Shown piece after piece: positions 44,380 through 52,397 of a stretch of DNA of 64,000 nt (position 1 is the stretch's first letter; every line of letters begins with the position of its first letter). The position numbers and the translations under genes were made by a program. This stretch comes from UBA12191 sp964422295 (GTDB lineage Bacteria > Planctomycetota > UBA8108 > UBA1146). The notes beneath the pieces were generated by a model that was given only the letters and a program-made list of their open reading frames with translations, made no database searches and was not told the DNA's origin. The stretch spans positions 21,465 to 85,464 of the forward strand of contig CAYRAM010000013.1 in NCBI GenBank assembly GCA_964422295.1. The letters run 5' to 3'.

Positions 44380-45390
44380 TCATCCTGTGGCGGGAGCAGT
44401 GACCAGGCTGCCGCCACAGGATGACCCCTGCCCGGCAGTACAGCCGAAACAATGCCCTCCTGTTGCGATCTCCCGGCCTTCCAGCTGCTCATCGGTCACA
44501 TTCCAGAGATCGGGAGCCAGCCCATCCCCGGAAGTCAAACCGATCCTCAGCATCTGATTGAAATCACAATCGTGCAATCGACCGTCGTAGGCGACCGACA
44601 ATGTGTCGCGACACATCAGCCCTGGGAGGGTCGCACTGTTGAAAGACTCCATCAGCAGTTGTTGATATTCCTCCACTTTCCCCTGTCGACGCAGGTCTCC
44701 AAGGAATCGTGAGATGGGCATGTTGGTCAACGTGATCAGGCGATCAAAGACGATTCCAAACTCTGAGTGCAGCACTCGCCGATACTCTGCTTCCAGTTGT
44801 TCTGCAGGCGGAGGCAATTGGGGACCGGAAGGATTGAATACCAGATCGAGACGCAATTCATCGGCAGGGTCACCTTTCCCCTCTGCCGACCCATAGCCGC
44901 AGGCATTGAGCAATTTTAATCCACGAATACTGCTCTCGAAGACTCCTTCCCCTCGTTGGCGATCGACATTTTCGTAGGAGTAACAAGGCAGACTGGCGAT
45001 GACATGAACCGCTTCCTGCGCAAGGAAGTGCGCCAATGTTTCCTGACCCTCCTCCTCCAGGATCGTCAAATTGCACCGATCGATCACCTCCAAGTTTCGC
45101 GACCGGGCCTGCCGAACCAATTCCCTGAATCGGGGATGAAGTTCGGGAGCCCCACCGGTCAAATCGACCACTTTGAGTTGGGGCAATCGATCGAAGAGTG
45201 CGATACACCCCTGAACACCTGCATCAGAGAGGCTCTCCCGTCGCCACGGCCCGGCACCGACGTGGCAGTGGCGACAACTCTGATTGCAAATCCGGCCCAA
45301 GTTGATTTGCAAGGTGGCGGTCCCCGATCGCAGCAGAGGACCCGCCAATTTTTGCCGGAATTTCGCTGAAGTTTCCGCTGGCAAGATCAA
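44380..45390 (-). CDS. arsS: ArsS-like radical SAM protein (DUF3641 C-terminus)
   Basis: 336 residues. The radical SAM cluster motif is CNQSCRHCHVGAGP (CxxxCxxC), followed by VVDLTGGAPELHP. The C-terminal half with LVFNPSGPQLPPPAEQLEAEYRR, LTNMPISRF and HDCDFNQML, ending CFGCTAGQGSSCGG, matches the ArsS/DUF3641 family linked to arsenosugar synthesis. I recall that some members carry selenocysteine near that end; here all the positions are Cys codons. The start is TTG 45390 or 45384 after GGGGGGAAG. No ArsM methyltransferase is beside it, so the arsenic role is by family only. Confidence 0.85.
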   Translation of the reverse strand: MILPAETSAKFRQKLAGPLLRSGTATLQINLGRICNQSCRHCHVGAGPWRRESLSDAGVQGCIALFDRLPQLKVVDLTGGAPELHPRFRELVRQARSRNLEVIDRCNLTILEEEGQETLAHFLAQEAVHVIASLPCYSYENVDRQRGEGVFESSIRGLKLLNACGYGSAEGKGDPADELRLDLVFNPSGPQLPPPAEQLEAEYRRVLHSEFGIVFDRLITLTNMPISRFLGDLRRQGKVEEYQQLLMESFNSATLPGLMCRDTLSVAYDGRLHDCDFNQMLRIGLTSGDGLAPDLWNVTDEQLEGREIATGGHCFGCTAGQGSSCGGSLVTAPATG

Positions 45391-45610
45391 CTTCCCCCCC
45401 CAACAAGTTCAGATTGGCAAAATAGTCCTAATTTTCCGGGGATGGAAATGGATACAAAAAATATTCTAACGACTACACTACAAATCATTTTGTTAACCCA
45501 TAGAATACTTTACATAGGAAGAATTCAGCCCGGTCCCCTTTTCCGGGGGCCCCGGCCAAGTTCCTCGCTCTTGGAGCTTGGGGCTGACGGCGAGAAAGGA
45601 AACATCATCC
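45391..45610. other. AT-rich upstream region of the dockerin-like protein gene
   Basis: The region 45440-45525 is clearly more AT-rich than its surroundings (ATACAAAAAATATTC, CATTTTGTTAACCC, GAATACTTTACATAGG) and probably holds the promoter of the secreted-protein gene. I cannot fix -35 and -10 boxes with standard spacing. AAAGGA before ATG 45611 is a likely ribosome site. Confidence 0.4.
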
Positions 45611-46960
45611 ATGTCCCTTCGTATTCAATTCGGCATCATCGTGGCCTTGCTGTCCTTCTGGACCCCTGTCATCGAAGCCCAAACCACCTACAAACTCTCT
45701 GCACCGATCACCAGCAGTCTGCCAGGATCCACCCTGGCTCTCGACGTGCTGATGACCAACCTTCCGGAAGCATCCCAAGGTTTCCAGTTTGGTCTCTCCT
45801 ACGATCCGACGCTGATGACCCTTCAACTGGTGACTCAGGGTACGACCTTGCAGAGTCTCAATAACGGAGCCGGGGCGGAGTACTTCTTCTCCAACGAGCC
45901 CGGTGGCAGCGGTGGCATCACCGTAGGAGCCATCGTCAGCCTCGCACCGCCTCTGCTTTCGATTCCTGCAGGAAACGACCATGCGGTGGCACGTCTTGAA
46001 ATGACAGTCCTTCAGGCAGCAATCCCTGCCCAGATCTGTCCACTGACCTTCACCAATTCTCTCGGCACGCCGCCGGTTTTGTGTGTCATCTCCGTCAATG
46101 GTGTCTCCCAGGCACCGATCCTCGAACATGGATCGGTGACGATTGAGACCCCTGCACCGAGCAGTCTCACCGTCGTTGTGGACGATGCCTGCACCTGCAG
46201 CGGAACCGCTTCCTGGACCAATGGAGGTACTTACGACACTGTGATCGTCACCGTCGATGGAATCTCTTCCTCCCACCCCGGAGGAACCCAGAGCTTCGCC
46301 CTGAATCTGAATGACGGGCTGCCCACCAACATCGAAGTCTACGGCATCATCAATAATCAGAACTCCGCTGCCGCTGCCACTTCCTACACCTGCAACACGA
46401 CCCCACCTTCCGCTCCGATCTCTGACCTGGTCTGCTCGATGAATCATGAGAACTGCACAGCAACTCTCAGTTGGGTCAACAACAGCCCCAACTACCAGGC
46501 ATTGGAAGTGCGGGTAGACGGCGCACTGATCGCCACTCTTCCGGGAACGGATACGACCGCCACTTACATCCTCCCTGCAGAGATGACCGCCTACACCCTG
46601 GAAGTCTCCGGACTCGGTGAATGTGGTGAAGCCCTCGCAGGAATGAGCTGCCAGGCAGAGTGCCTCCCCGAGCGCTTCCGCAGGGGTGACGTCAACTCTG
46701 ATACCCTGATCGACATCTCCGACGCAATCGGAACACTGTCGTACCTCTTCCAGGGAACTCCGATGGTTTGCCTGGACGCCATCGACACCAATGACGACGG
46801 CCAAATCGACATCTCAGACGCCATTTACACCCTCGGTTACATTTTCAATGGAGGGCCGGCTCCCGTTGCACCAGGGCCAAGCACCTGTGGTGTTGATCCT
46901 GACGGATCCAACAACGATCCCCTGGATTGCTCCGATTACAACACTGCTTCCTGTAACTGA
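45611..46960 (+). CDS. Secreted protein with cohesin-like and dockerin-like regions
   Basis: About 449 residues. A signal peptide (IIVALLSFWTPVIEAQ) is followed by a cohesin-like beta domain (about 22-180: LDVLMTNLPEASQGFQFGLSYDP). Two Ig/FnIII-like segments with Cys pairs and TASWTNGG or TLSWVNNS follow (about 180-350). The C-terminus has two calcium-loop repeats, RGDVNSDTLIDISDAIGTLSYLF and DTNDDGQIDISDAIYTLGYIF, and a closing Cys-rich part. The paired DxNxDxxIDISDAI motifs are dockerin type I-like. Such ends are common in secreted proteins of some planctomycetes and may serve surface attachment; that role is inference. Confidence 0.8.
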   Translation: MSLRIQFGIIVALLSFWTPVIEAQTTYKLSAPITSSLPGSTLALDVLMTNLPEASQGFQFGLSYDPTLMTLQLVTQGTTLQSLNNGAGAEYFFSNEPGGSGGITVGAIVSLAPPLLSIPAGNDHAVARLEMTVLQAAIPAQICPLTFTNSLGTPPVLCVISVNGVSQAPILEHGSVTIETPAPSSLTVVVDDACTCSGTASWTNGGTYDTVIVTVDGISSSHPGGTQSFALNLNDGLPTNIEVYGIINNQNSAAAATSYTCNTTPPSAPISDLVCSMNHENCTATLSWVNNSPNYQALEVRVDGALIATLPGTDTTATYILPAEMTAYTLEVSGLGECGEALAGMSCQAECLPERFRRGDVNSDTLIDISDAIGTLSYLFQGTPMVCLDAIDTNDDGQIDISDAIYTLGYIFNGGPAPVAPGPSTCGVDPDGSNNDPLDCSDYNTASCN

Positions 46961-46985
46961 TTGAACTGAAACTACCTGATCCGAA

Positions 46986-47022
46986 ATAAAAAAGGGCCCG
47001 CAGGGTACTCCCCTGCGGGCCC
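46986..47022 (-). terminator. Intrinsic terminator after ribBA
   Basis: GGGCCCGCAGG (46994-47004) pairs with CCTGCGGGCCC (47012-47022). Read on the minus strand the stem is followed by TTTTTTATTT, a strong U-tract, 22 bp past the ribBA stop. On the plus strand the following T-run is weak (CTCCTTT) but it may still help end the dockerin-like gene. Confidence 0.92.
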
Positions 47023-47043
47023 GCTCCTTTGGCACTTCCCCGA

Positions 47044-48273
47044 TCAAATCGTTTCGAAGAGGTGTCCAAACTTTGTCTTTTTGGTTCTCAGATAATTGAC
47101 GTTTACCGGGCCTATCCCGAGTTCAAGGGATACCCTTTGGGAAACTTCCACTCCGTTAAGTTCCAGTCCTTCGACTTTGGCAGGGTTGTTGGTCAGCAAG
47201 CGAACCGCATCGACATTCAAGACTCGCAGAATTTTTGCTGCCGCCGAATACTCCCTCAGATCTGGCGGGAAACCGAGGTGGGCATTGGCCTCGACAGTAT
47301 CCATCCCCTGGGATTCCATCAGGTGATAGGCCTCAATCTTTTTTGCCAATCCGATTCCACGCCCCTCCTGGGGCAGGTAAATCAGTGCTCCCCGCTCCTT
47401 TGAACCGATCATCTTGAGGGAATGATCCAGTTGTTGCCCGCAGTCACAGCGCAGTGAACCAAACACATCCCCTGTCATGCAAGCGCTGTGAACCCGGACC
47501 AGAGGGGGTTCCTCCCCGGGAAGATCGAGAGTTCCCATGCGCAGCACGGTGACCGGGTCCCCATCGTCCGTTCTCCAGCATTCCAGATCAAAGTTCCCAT
47601 ACGGAGTTGGAAGATTTGCACTGCTGAGTTTCTCGGGCAATTCGGGAATCGCTTCTTCGACCGGTTCCCGTTCACGCCTGTATGCAACCAGGCTCTCGAT
47701 CGTTCCCAAGAGCAGGCCGTGCTTGCTGGCAAACTTTTCCAGTTCGGGAAGTCGTGCCATGGTGCCATCGTCATTCATCACTTCGCAAATGATGGCTGCG
47801 GGTTTGAGTCCGGCCATCCTTGCCAGATCGACGGAAGCTTCGGTGTGACCGGTTCTGCGCAGAACTCCTCCACGCTTCGACCTCAGGGGAAACAGGTGCC
47901 CCGGTCGATTGAACTGCTCGGGTCGCGAGTTTGGATCGGCCAAAAGCCTTGCAGTGTGGGCACGGTCTGCAGCACTGATTCCGGTGGAGACCCCCTCCGC
48001 TGCATCGACGGAGACGGTAAAAGCACATTCACCCGGGAGGGTCGGCCGATCACTCATCGGTGGAAGATCTAATCGGTCGCAGATCTCTGTGGCCAATGGA
48101 GCACAGATCAAGCCACGACCCTCAAGCGCGCAGAACTTGATGTGATCATCGGTGACCAATTCAGCGGCCATCACCAGATCCCCCTCGTTCTCACGATCGG
48201 GGGCATCGATCAGAATGACCATGCGGCCCCTGGCGATCTCCTCTATCAGTTGCTCCACGTTGGCGAAGGGCAT
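47044..48273 (-). CDS. ribBA: Bifunctional 3,4-dihydroxy-2-butanone 4-phosphate synthase / GTP cyclohydrolase II
   Basis: About 409 residues from ATG 48273, six bases after GGGAG; the open frame reaches 48522 but that part overlaps the upstream gene and lacks similarity. The RibB half (about 1-205) has DAPDRENEGDLVMAAE and RTGHTEASVDLARMAG. The RibA half (about 210-409) has VHSACMTGDVFGSLRCDCG (zinc ligands), YLPQEGRGIGLAKKIEAY and the DTVEANxxLGFPPDLREY segment. It makes two riboflavin precursors, from ribulose 5-phosphate and GTP. I see no FMN riboswitch upstream. A terminator follows the stop. Confidence 0.95.
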   Translation of the reverse strand: MPFANVEQLIEEIARGRMVILIDAPDRENEGDLVMAAELVTDDHIKFCALEGRGLICAPLATEICDRLDLPPMSDRPTLPGECAFTVSVDAAEGVSTGISAADRAHTARLLADPNSRPEQFNRPGHLFPLRSKRGGVLRRTGHTEASVDLARMAGLKPAAIICEVMNDDGTMARLPELEKFASKHGLLLGTIESLVAYRREREPVEEAIPELPEKLSSANLPTPYGNFDLECWRTDDGDPVTVLRMGTLDLPGEEPPLVRVHSACMTGDVFGSLRCDCGQQLDHSLKMIGSKERGALIYLPQEGRGIGLAKKIEAYHLMESQGMDTVEANAHLGFPPDLREYSAAAKILRVLNVDAVRLLTNNPAKVEGLELNGVEVSQRVSLELGIGPVNVNYLRTKKTKFGHLFETI

Positions 48274-48395
48274 CCATTTCTCCCGTCTGAAACTTCTCCA
48301 CCGATCTGACCGGATCTCTCCCGCTGATTCAACGGCTGGATTCCGATCTCCCCATTTTATGATCGTCGCAGGCAAATGGGCACTGATTCCGGAGT

Positions 48396-49034
48396 TTATT
48401 GAGGCAGGAATTTTACCTCTTCCAGAGAGCCTCCCAACCGCTCCCCTGCTGCGCAGATCTGACCCAGGAGGCGATCTGTCGCCCCTGGCAATTCTTGGGT
48501 CCCCCAGATCACGATCAGGCACCGACGTGTATCAGGATCGGTTTTCGTCCTCTGGGAATCCTTGACGGCATTGGCGCATGGGCCCGTCGAATCGGCCAGG
48601 CAGATCAGACCCTCGATATCGATCTCCTGACCCGACCGATTGAAGACGTACCTCTGACCCGCTCTGCCAAGTCCGATGGAGAGCTCTCCCTCGACCCGAT
48701 CGAGATCGACCACGCTGAGGGGCAGCCCCGCTTGCCGTGATGCAGCATTGCCCAAATCCACCAGTGGAAAGATCGAAGTCAGCTTGCCCTCGGAAGCTGC
48801 TTTTTGGAGCCACTCGCTGGAAGGCTTGCCGCGACCTGCAGGGCGATATCCTCCGTGGCGCAAAAGAGTGCGTACCGCTTTGCGGGCCATCTCCGTCATC
48901 GGTTCACAGGGGTGGTCCGGTTGCAACATCTGCTGAAGCCAGAGAGGACTCTCCTCTCCCTGGCATCCCGGCAATTCAATCACCACCGCTCCCGGGTCCA
49001 AATACGGATGATCAGCGACATGGATGGAAGTCAT
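48396..49034 (-). CDS. B3/4 domain protein (tRNA-synthetase-like editing domain)
   Basis: 212 residues. VDLGNAASRQAGLPLSVVDLDRVEGELSIGLG, then RYVFNRSGQEIDIEGLICLADSTGPCANAVKDSQRTK, are the marks of a stand-alone B3/4 domain, the fold that edits mischarged tRNA-Phe inside PheRS beta chains. Free-standing copies are widespread and not well characterised; editing of a free amino acid or tRNA is possible. It precedes ribBA on the same strand, with about 120 bp between the genes, and is divergent from the sugar kinase gene. Confidence 0.8.
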   Translation of the reverse strand: MTSIHVADHPYLDPGAVVIELPGCQGEESPLWLQQMLQPDHPCEPMTEMARKAVRTLLRHGGYRPAGRGKPSSEWLQKAASEGKLTSIFPLVDLGNAASRQAGLPLSVVDLDRVEGELSIGLGRAGQRYVFNRSGQEIDIEGLICLADSTGPCANAVKDSQRTKTDPDTRRCLIVIWGTQELPGATDRLLGQICAAGERLGGSLEEVKFLPQ

Positions 49035-49183
49035 CGATCGTTACCTCTCCCTTTTCACCATCGTCCAGTGAGTCTGTTGTATGCAAGTTGCGATACTTGC
49101 TCACCCCGGTGCCGCCGATATCATCCCATCGAAGATCCCGGGTTGACAGGATCTCAGCAAGTCACCGCATATCGGAGGTCAGA

Positions 49184-50128
49184 TTGCCACGGGAAGCATC
49201 TTCAGTCCACGGGAAGATCTTCCTCCCCCCGGGAGTCGATGGGGAGTTTGCCCATCACCTGCTCGAACTGCCCGCGACCCGCGTCGTCGCGGAAGGACGT
49301 CGCGGAAGATTGGAACAGATCGACGATTCGGGAGTGCTCTACGCCCGCAAGATCTACAAGGTGACCAAAAAATCTCTGCATGGAACTGCCGTCCGCTGCC
49401 TGCCTGCATTCATGCGTTGGGGGCGAGCCCGCAGATCTTGGCGAGCGATGCTGCGTGCGGAAGAATCCGGTCTGCCACTGCCACGGGCCTTTGCCCGCAG
49501 GGAAAACCGCCAGCAAGCCCAATTGGTTTGCAGCTGGATCCCTGGAGAGCCGTTGCACCATTGGCATGCACGCCGATTGATCGACGACCCTGATGAGACT
49601 TGGCAGCGAAATTTTTCGGTGTGGATTGGCGAGCAACTGTTCCAACTTCTCGACCGCGGTTTCTGCACCCGCGATCTCTCACCCAATAACGTCATGATCG
49701 AGGGCAGCAGCGATGGCCCATGGCAGTTTCATGTCGTCGATCTGGATGAAGTTCGTATCCAACGCACCACCGAAGGGGAGAACTTCATCGACCAGGTGAT
49801 CCACTCCCTTTCACAAATCGGTCACCTGCCTCCGACCATCTCTGGCCAAATGCGTCTGCGGGCCCTTCACAGCTTCCTCAAAGCGGGGGGGGTGCGCTGG
49901 GCCATCGATCAGGGCGAATTTTCAATCTCATCACACTCCTTTGTCGATGAACGCAAAGCACAGAAGAAGTTTATCCGGCAGGTGATTCAGGGAGTCCTTC
50001 GATTCGACCAGCGCAAAGCAGAACATCTCAAACGGGAAGGGAGAACCGGTCGCTACGCAGGTTGGGGTCTCGATGAGAGGGGTATCCCCGTTCCCTTCGA
50101 CGGTGCCCAAACCCTGGATACGAACTGA
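49184..50128 (+). CDS. Lipopolysaccharide-core-type kinase (Kdo/WaaP family)
   Basis: About 314 residues from TTG 49184, with GGAGG at 49174-49178 five bases upstream; the longer open frame to 48737 has non-coding composition. LYARKIYKVTKKSLHG gives the ATP-binding Lys, and LFQLLDRGFCTRDLSPNNVMIEG plus FHVVDLDEVR contain the catalytic RDxxxxN and metal-binding Asp motifs of the eukaryotic-like kinase fold. This is the layout of KdkA/WaaP-type enzymes that phosphorylate KDO or heptose in the LPS core. With kdsA in the window, that role is likely. The neighbours are not LPS genes. Confidence 0.75.
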   Translation: MPREASSVHGKIFLPPGVDGEFAHHLLELPATRVVAEGRRGRLEQIDDSGVLYARKIYKVTKKSLHGTAVRCLPAFMRWGRARRSWRAMLRAEESGLPLPRAFARRENRQQAQLVCSWIPGEPLHHWHARRLIDDPDETWQRNFSVWIGEQLFQLLDRGFCTRDLSPNNVMIEGSSDGPWQFHVVDLDEVRIQRTTEGENFIDQVIHSLSQIGHLPPTISGQMRLRALHSFLKAGGVRWAIDQGEFSISSHSFVDERKAQKKFIRQVIQGVLRFDQRKAEHLKREGRTGRYAGWGLDERGIPVPFDGAQTLDTN

Positions 50129-50132
50129 TGGA

Positions 50133-52394
50133 TCAGATTTGATCCGCGCTTCTGCTCGATAAACCGGATCGGGCGTTGGCGATGTCCAATACGACTTCGC
50201 CCTGTTTCTTGCCCAATCTTCCAAATCGCAAAACGTCGGTGGGACAATCGTGCACACAAGCCCCGCAACGGACACATTGCGGATCCTCCATCGGAATTCC
50301 CTGGCGTGCAAAACTCATCACATCGATCCCCTGATGGCACTGGGTGGTACACACATTGCACGAGATGCATCGTGATTTCTCTGCAAAGATTCTGAAGCGT
50401 GAAAAACGCGCATAGATGTTCATCAATGCTGCCAGCGGGCACACAAAGCGACACCAGGTGCGCCCCGAAAAGTGCCAGTAGAGCCCCACCCCGATGATGC
50501 CGGAAAGGAATAGATCCACGAACCATTCGTAGTTCAAGAGTGGCATCCCCTTTTGAATGCCGACCGCGATCGCCTGTCCCCAGTACCCCGCATCACTGTG
50601 TGGAAACCCCCACGAGAGAATCCTTCCGACCATCATGATGATGCACAAAAGTAAAATCCCCTGGCCGACCATGTTCCACATCCGCGGCCGATCTCCGCGC
50701 GGCATCTTGTGTCGATGGGCATCCCCAAGGGTCTCCGCCAATGCTCCGCAGGAACAGATCCATCCGCAGTACACACCCTTTCCCCAGCGGTGAATCGCCA
50801 GGGGCAGCAATACGAAGGTCTGCACCAACGAGATGACACACCAAGTGATGAGGGGTTGGTCAGTGAATATGTTCCAAATGAAGAGGGGCCAGGCAAGGAT
50901 CAGCCCAAAGGCGCGCCAATACTCCCTGCCTTCGTCAGTGAGTGGGAAGAGGGCGTCCGCCACAGACTGACCCCAACCTGCATCGAAGACACCCTGTGCG
51001 CCGAGCCACGGAAGGATCCAGTACGGCAGCAGAAACAGGGGGATCGCCTGAATCCAAAACAGGCACCACGTTTGTCGACGGATGTAATCGGATGGGCGCC
51101 TACGAATTCTTCGCAGCCCAAAGAGAAGCACGATCAGTGTGTAGAGCAGACTGTACCAAAACCCTGGCCGATCCATCGCCGGAGCCAGCGCACCCAGGAC
51201 TCCTGCAGCATCGGGAAACCAATTCTGCCACCAGAGATCGAGGTCCGCAGGAAATCCGCCAACGCTGCTCCACCCTTCGGCGATGGGGATGGAGACCCCT
51301 GTTCGTTTCCAGTGAAACAGCAGAAAGAAGAACACCATGCTCGCAGCGAGAGAGGTCCACCAACCGGGACCGCGATCACCCCGCATCCCGAGGCCGCAGC
51401 GCCGCAACAGATCGACGGGAGCTTTGCGGCCGATCAGTGTGAAGACCGCACTCGCAGACAGGCTCACCGGTTTGTTGCTGCCATCGAGAATTTCGACGGT
51501 ATCCGAGGTGATCTTTTGCACTTTCGATGCAGGAAAGACCTGGAGCCCCGCCTCGACGGTCGCTTGCTCCACCCTTCGGCGTTGGGTCGCAGAAGCACTC
51601 TCCAATTCGGCGTGGCGATGCACCAACTGAGCCCTCGCCCCCGCACCGGAGAGCGCAACCGCCACTTCGCAAGCGCTGTCCCCTCCGCCGACGACGACCA
51701 CGTCCTGGTCTTGAAACGCTCCCGGGTCGTGACAGATCGATGACACCTGATCGAGATCTTCTCCGGGGACACCCAGACGTCGAAATTCACCACTGCGTCC
51801 GATGGCAAGGATGACACGGTGAGCCCGAATCACCTCTCCATCGGTGCACTGAACCTGAAGAACTCCCCCATCGCGGGATACCGCTTCGAGAGTGGCGGCG
51901 GTGGGTTGCAAACCCCGATCCTGCGCCTGTTTCCTCAATCCCGCCAGCAAGCCCTCTCTATCGAGTCCCGACGGCGGCGGAAGTGCCAGCGTCGCATCGA
52001 CCACTCTGTCGGGGGGATCGGTGAAGATCGGCTTTCCGACCGGGAAGTTTTCCAGCGTCTCCAGCATTCGAGCGGCTTCAAACCACTCGAATCGAATTCC
52101 GAGACGCTGCGCTTCGACCGCCGCCGCCAATCCGGAGACACCTCCTCCGACGATGACGAGTGGAACGAGATCATCGGCACACGACTCACAGTCAGGGAGA
52201 AGTCTGCGAACGACCCGCGATCCCGAATCAACTGCATGTTTCAGCAGCGGAATCCCGGTGAGTTCACCGATCACATAGAGTCCGGGAATCCGGGTGGAAA
52301 AATCGGTTTCCACCTGTGGAAGTGCATCGACTGCGCCGCTGGGCCAACGCAGGTGGAGCCACCTGGCGTAGCGGTTCAGCAGCGAAAGTACCAC
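50133..52394 (-). CDS. Fusion of a flavin-dependent NAD(P)H oxidoreductase and a membrane polyferredoxin
   Basis: 753 residues. N-terminal part (about 30-350): IPGLYVIGELTGIPLLKHAVDSG, which usually ends thioredoxin-reductase-like proteins, then LVIVGGGVSGLAAA (FAD) and VVVVGGGDSACEVAVAL (NAD(P)). Then come at least five membrane helices with YCGWICSCG and WCRFVCPLAAL (NapH/NosR-like Cys motifs). Two [4Fe-4S] motifs close it, CISCNVCTTQC (676-686) and CVRCGACVHDC (707-717). It could carry electrons from NAD(P)H to a membrane or periplasmic acceptor; the acceptor is unknown. The GTG start is two codons after the upstream carboxypeptidase stop, in the same frame. Confidence 0.82.
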   Translation of the reverse strand: MVLSLLNRYARWLHLRWPSGAVDALPQVETDFSTRIPGLYVIGELTGIPLLKHAVDSGSRVVRRLLPDCESCADDLVPLVIVGGGVSGLAAAVEAQRLGIRFEWFEAARMLETLENFPVGKPIFTDPPDRVVDATLALPPPSGLDREGLLAGLRKQAQDRGLQPTAATLEAVSRDGGVLQVQCTDGEVIRAHRVILAIGRSGEFRRLGVPGEDLDQVSSICHDPGAFQDQDVVVVGGGDSACEVAVALSGAGARAQLVHRHAELESASATQRRRVEQATVEAGLQVFPASKVQKITSDTVEILDGSNKPVSLSASAVFTLIGRKAPVDLLRRCGLGMRGDRGPGWWTSLAASMVFFFLLFHWKRTGVSIPIAEGWSSVGGFPADLDLWWQNWFPDAAGVLGALAPAMDRPGFWYSLLYTLIVLLFGLRRIRRRPSDYIRRQTWCLFWIQAIPLFLLPYWILPWLGAQGVFDAGWGQSVADALFPLTDEGREYWRAFGLILAWPLFIWNIFTDQPLITWCVISLVQTFVLLPLAIHRWGKGVYCGWICSCGALAETLGDAHRHKMPRGDRPRMWNMVGQGILLLCIIMMVGRILSWGFPHSDAGYWGQAIAVGIQKGMPLLNYEWFVDLFLSGIIGVGLYWHFSGRTWCRFVCPLAALMNIYARFSRFRIFAEKSRCISCNVCTTQCHQGIDVMSFARQGIPMEDPQCVRCGACVHDCPTDVLRFGRLGKKQGEVVLDIANARSGLSSRSADQI

Positions 52395-52397
52395 CGA

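Noticed and set aside
48274..48395. FMN riboswitch ahead of ribBA.
   Set aside because: I looked for the conserved FMN-element stems and a following terminator in the leader and saw neither.
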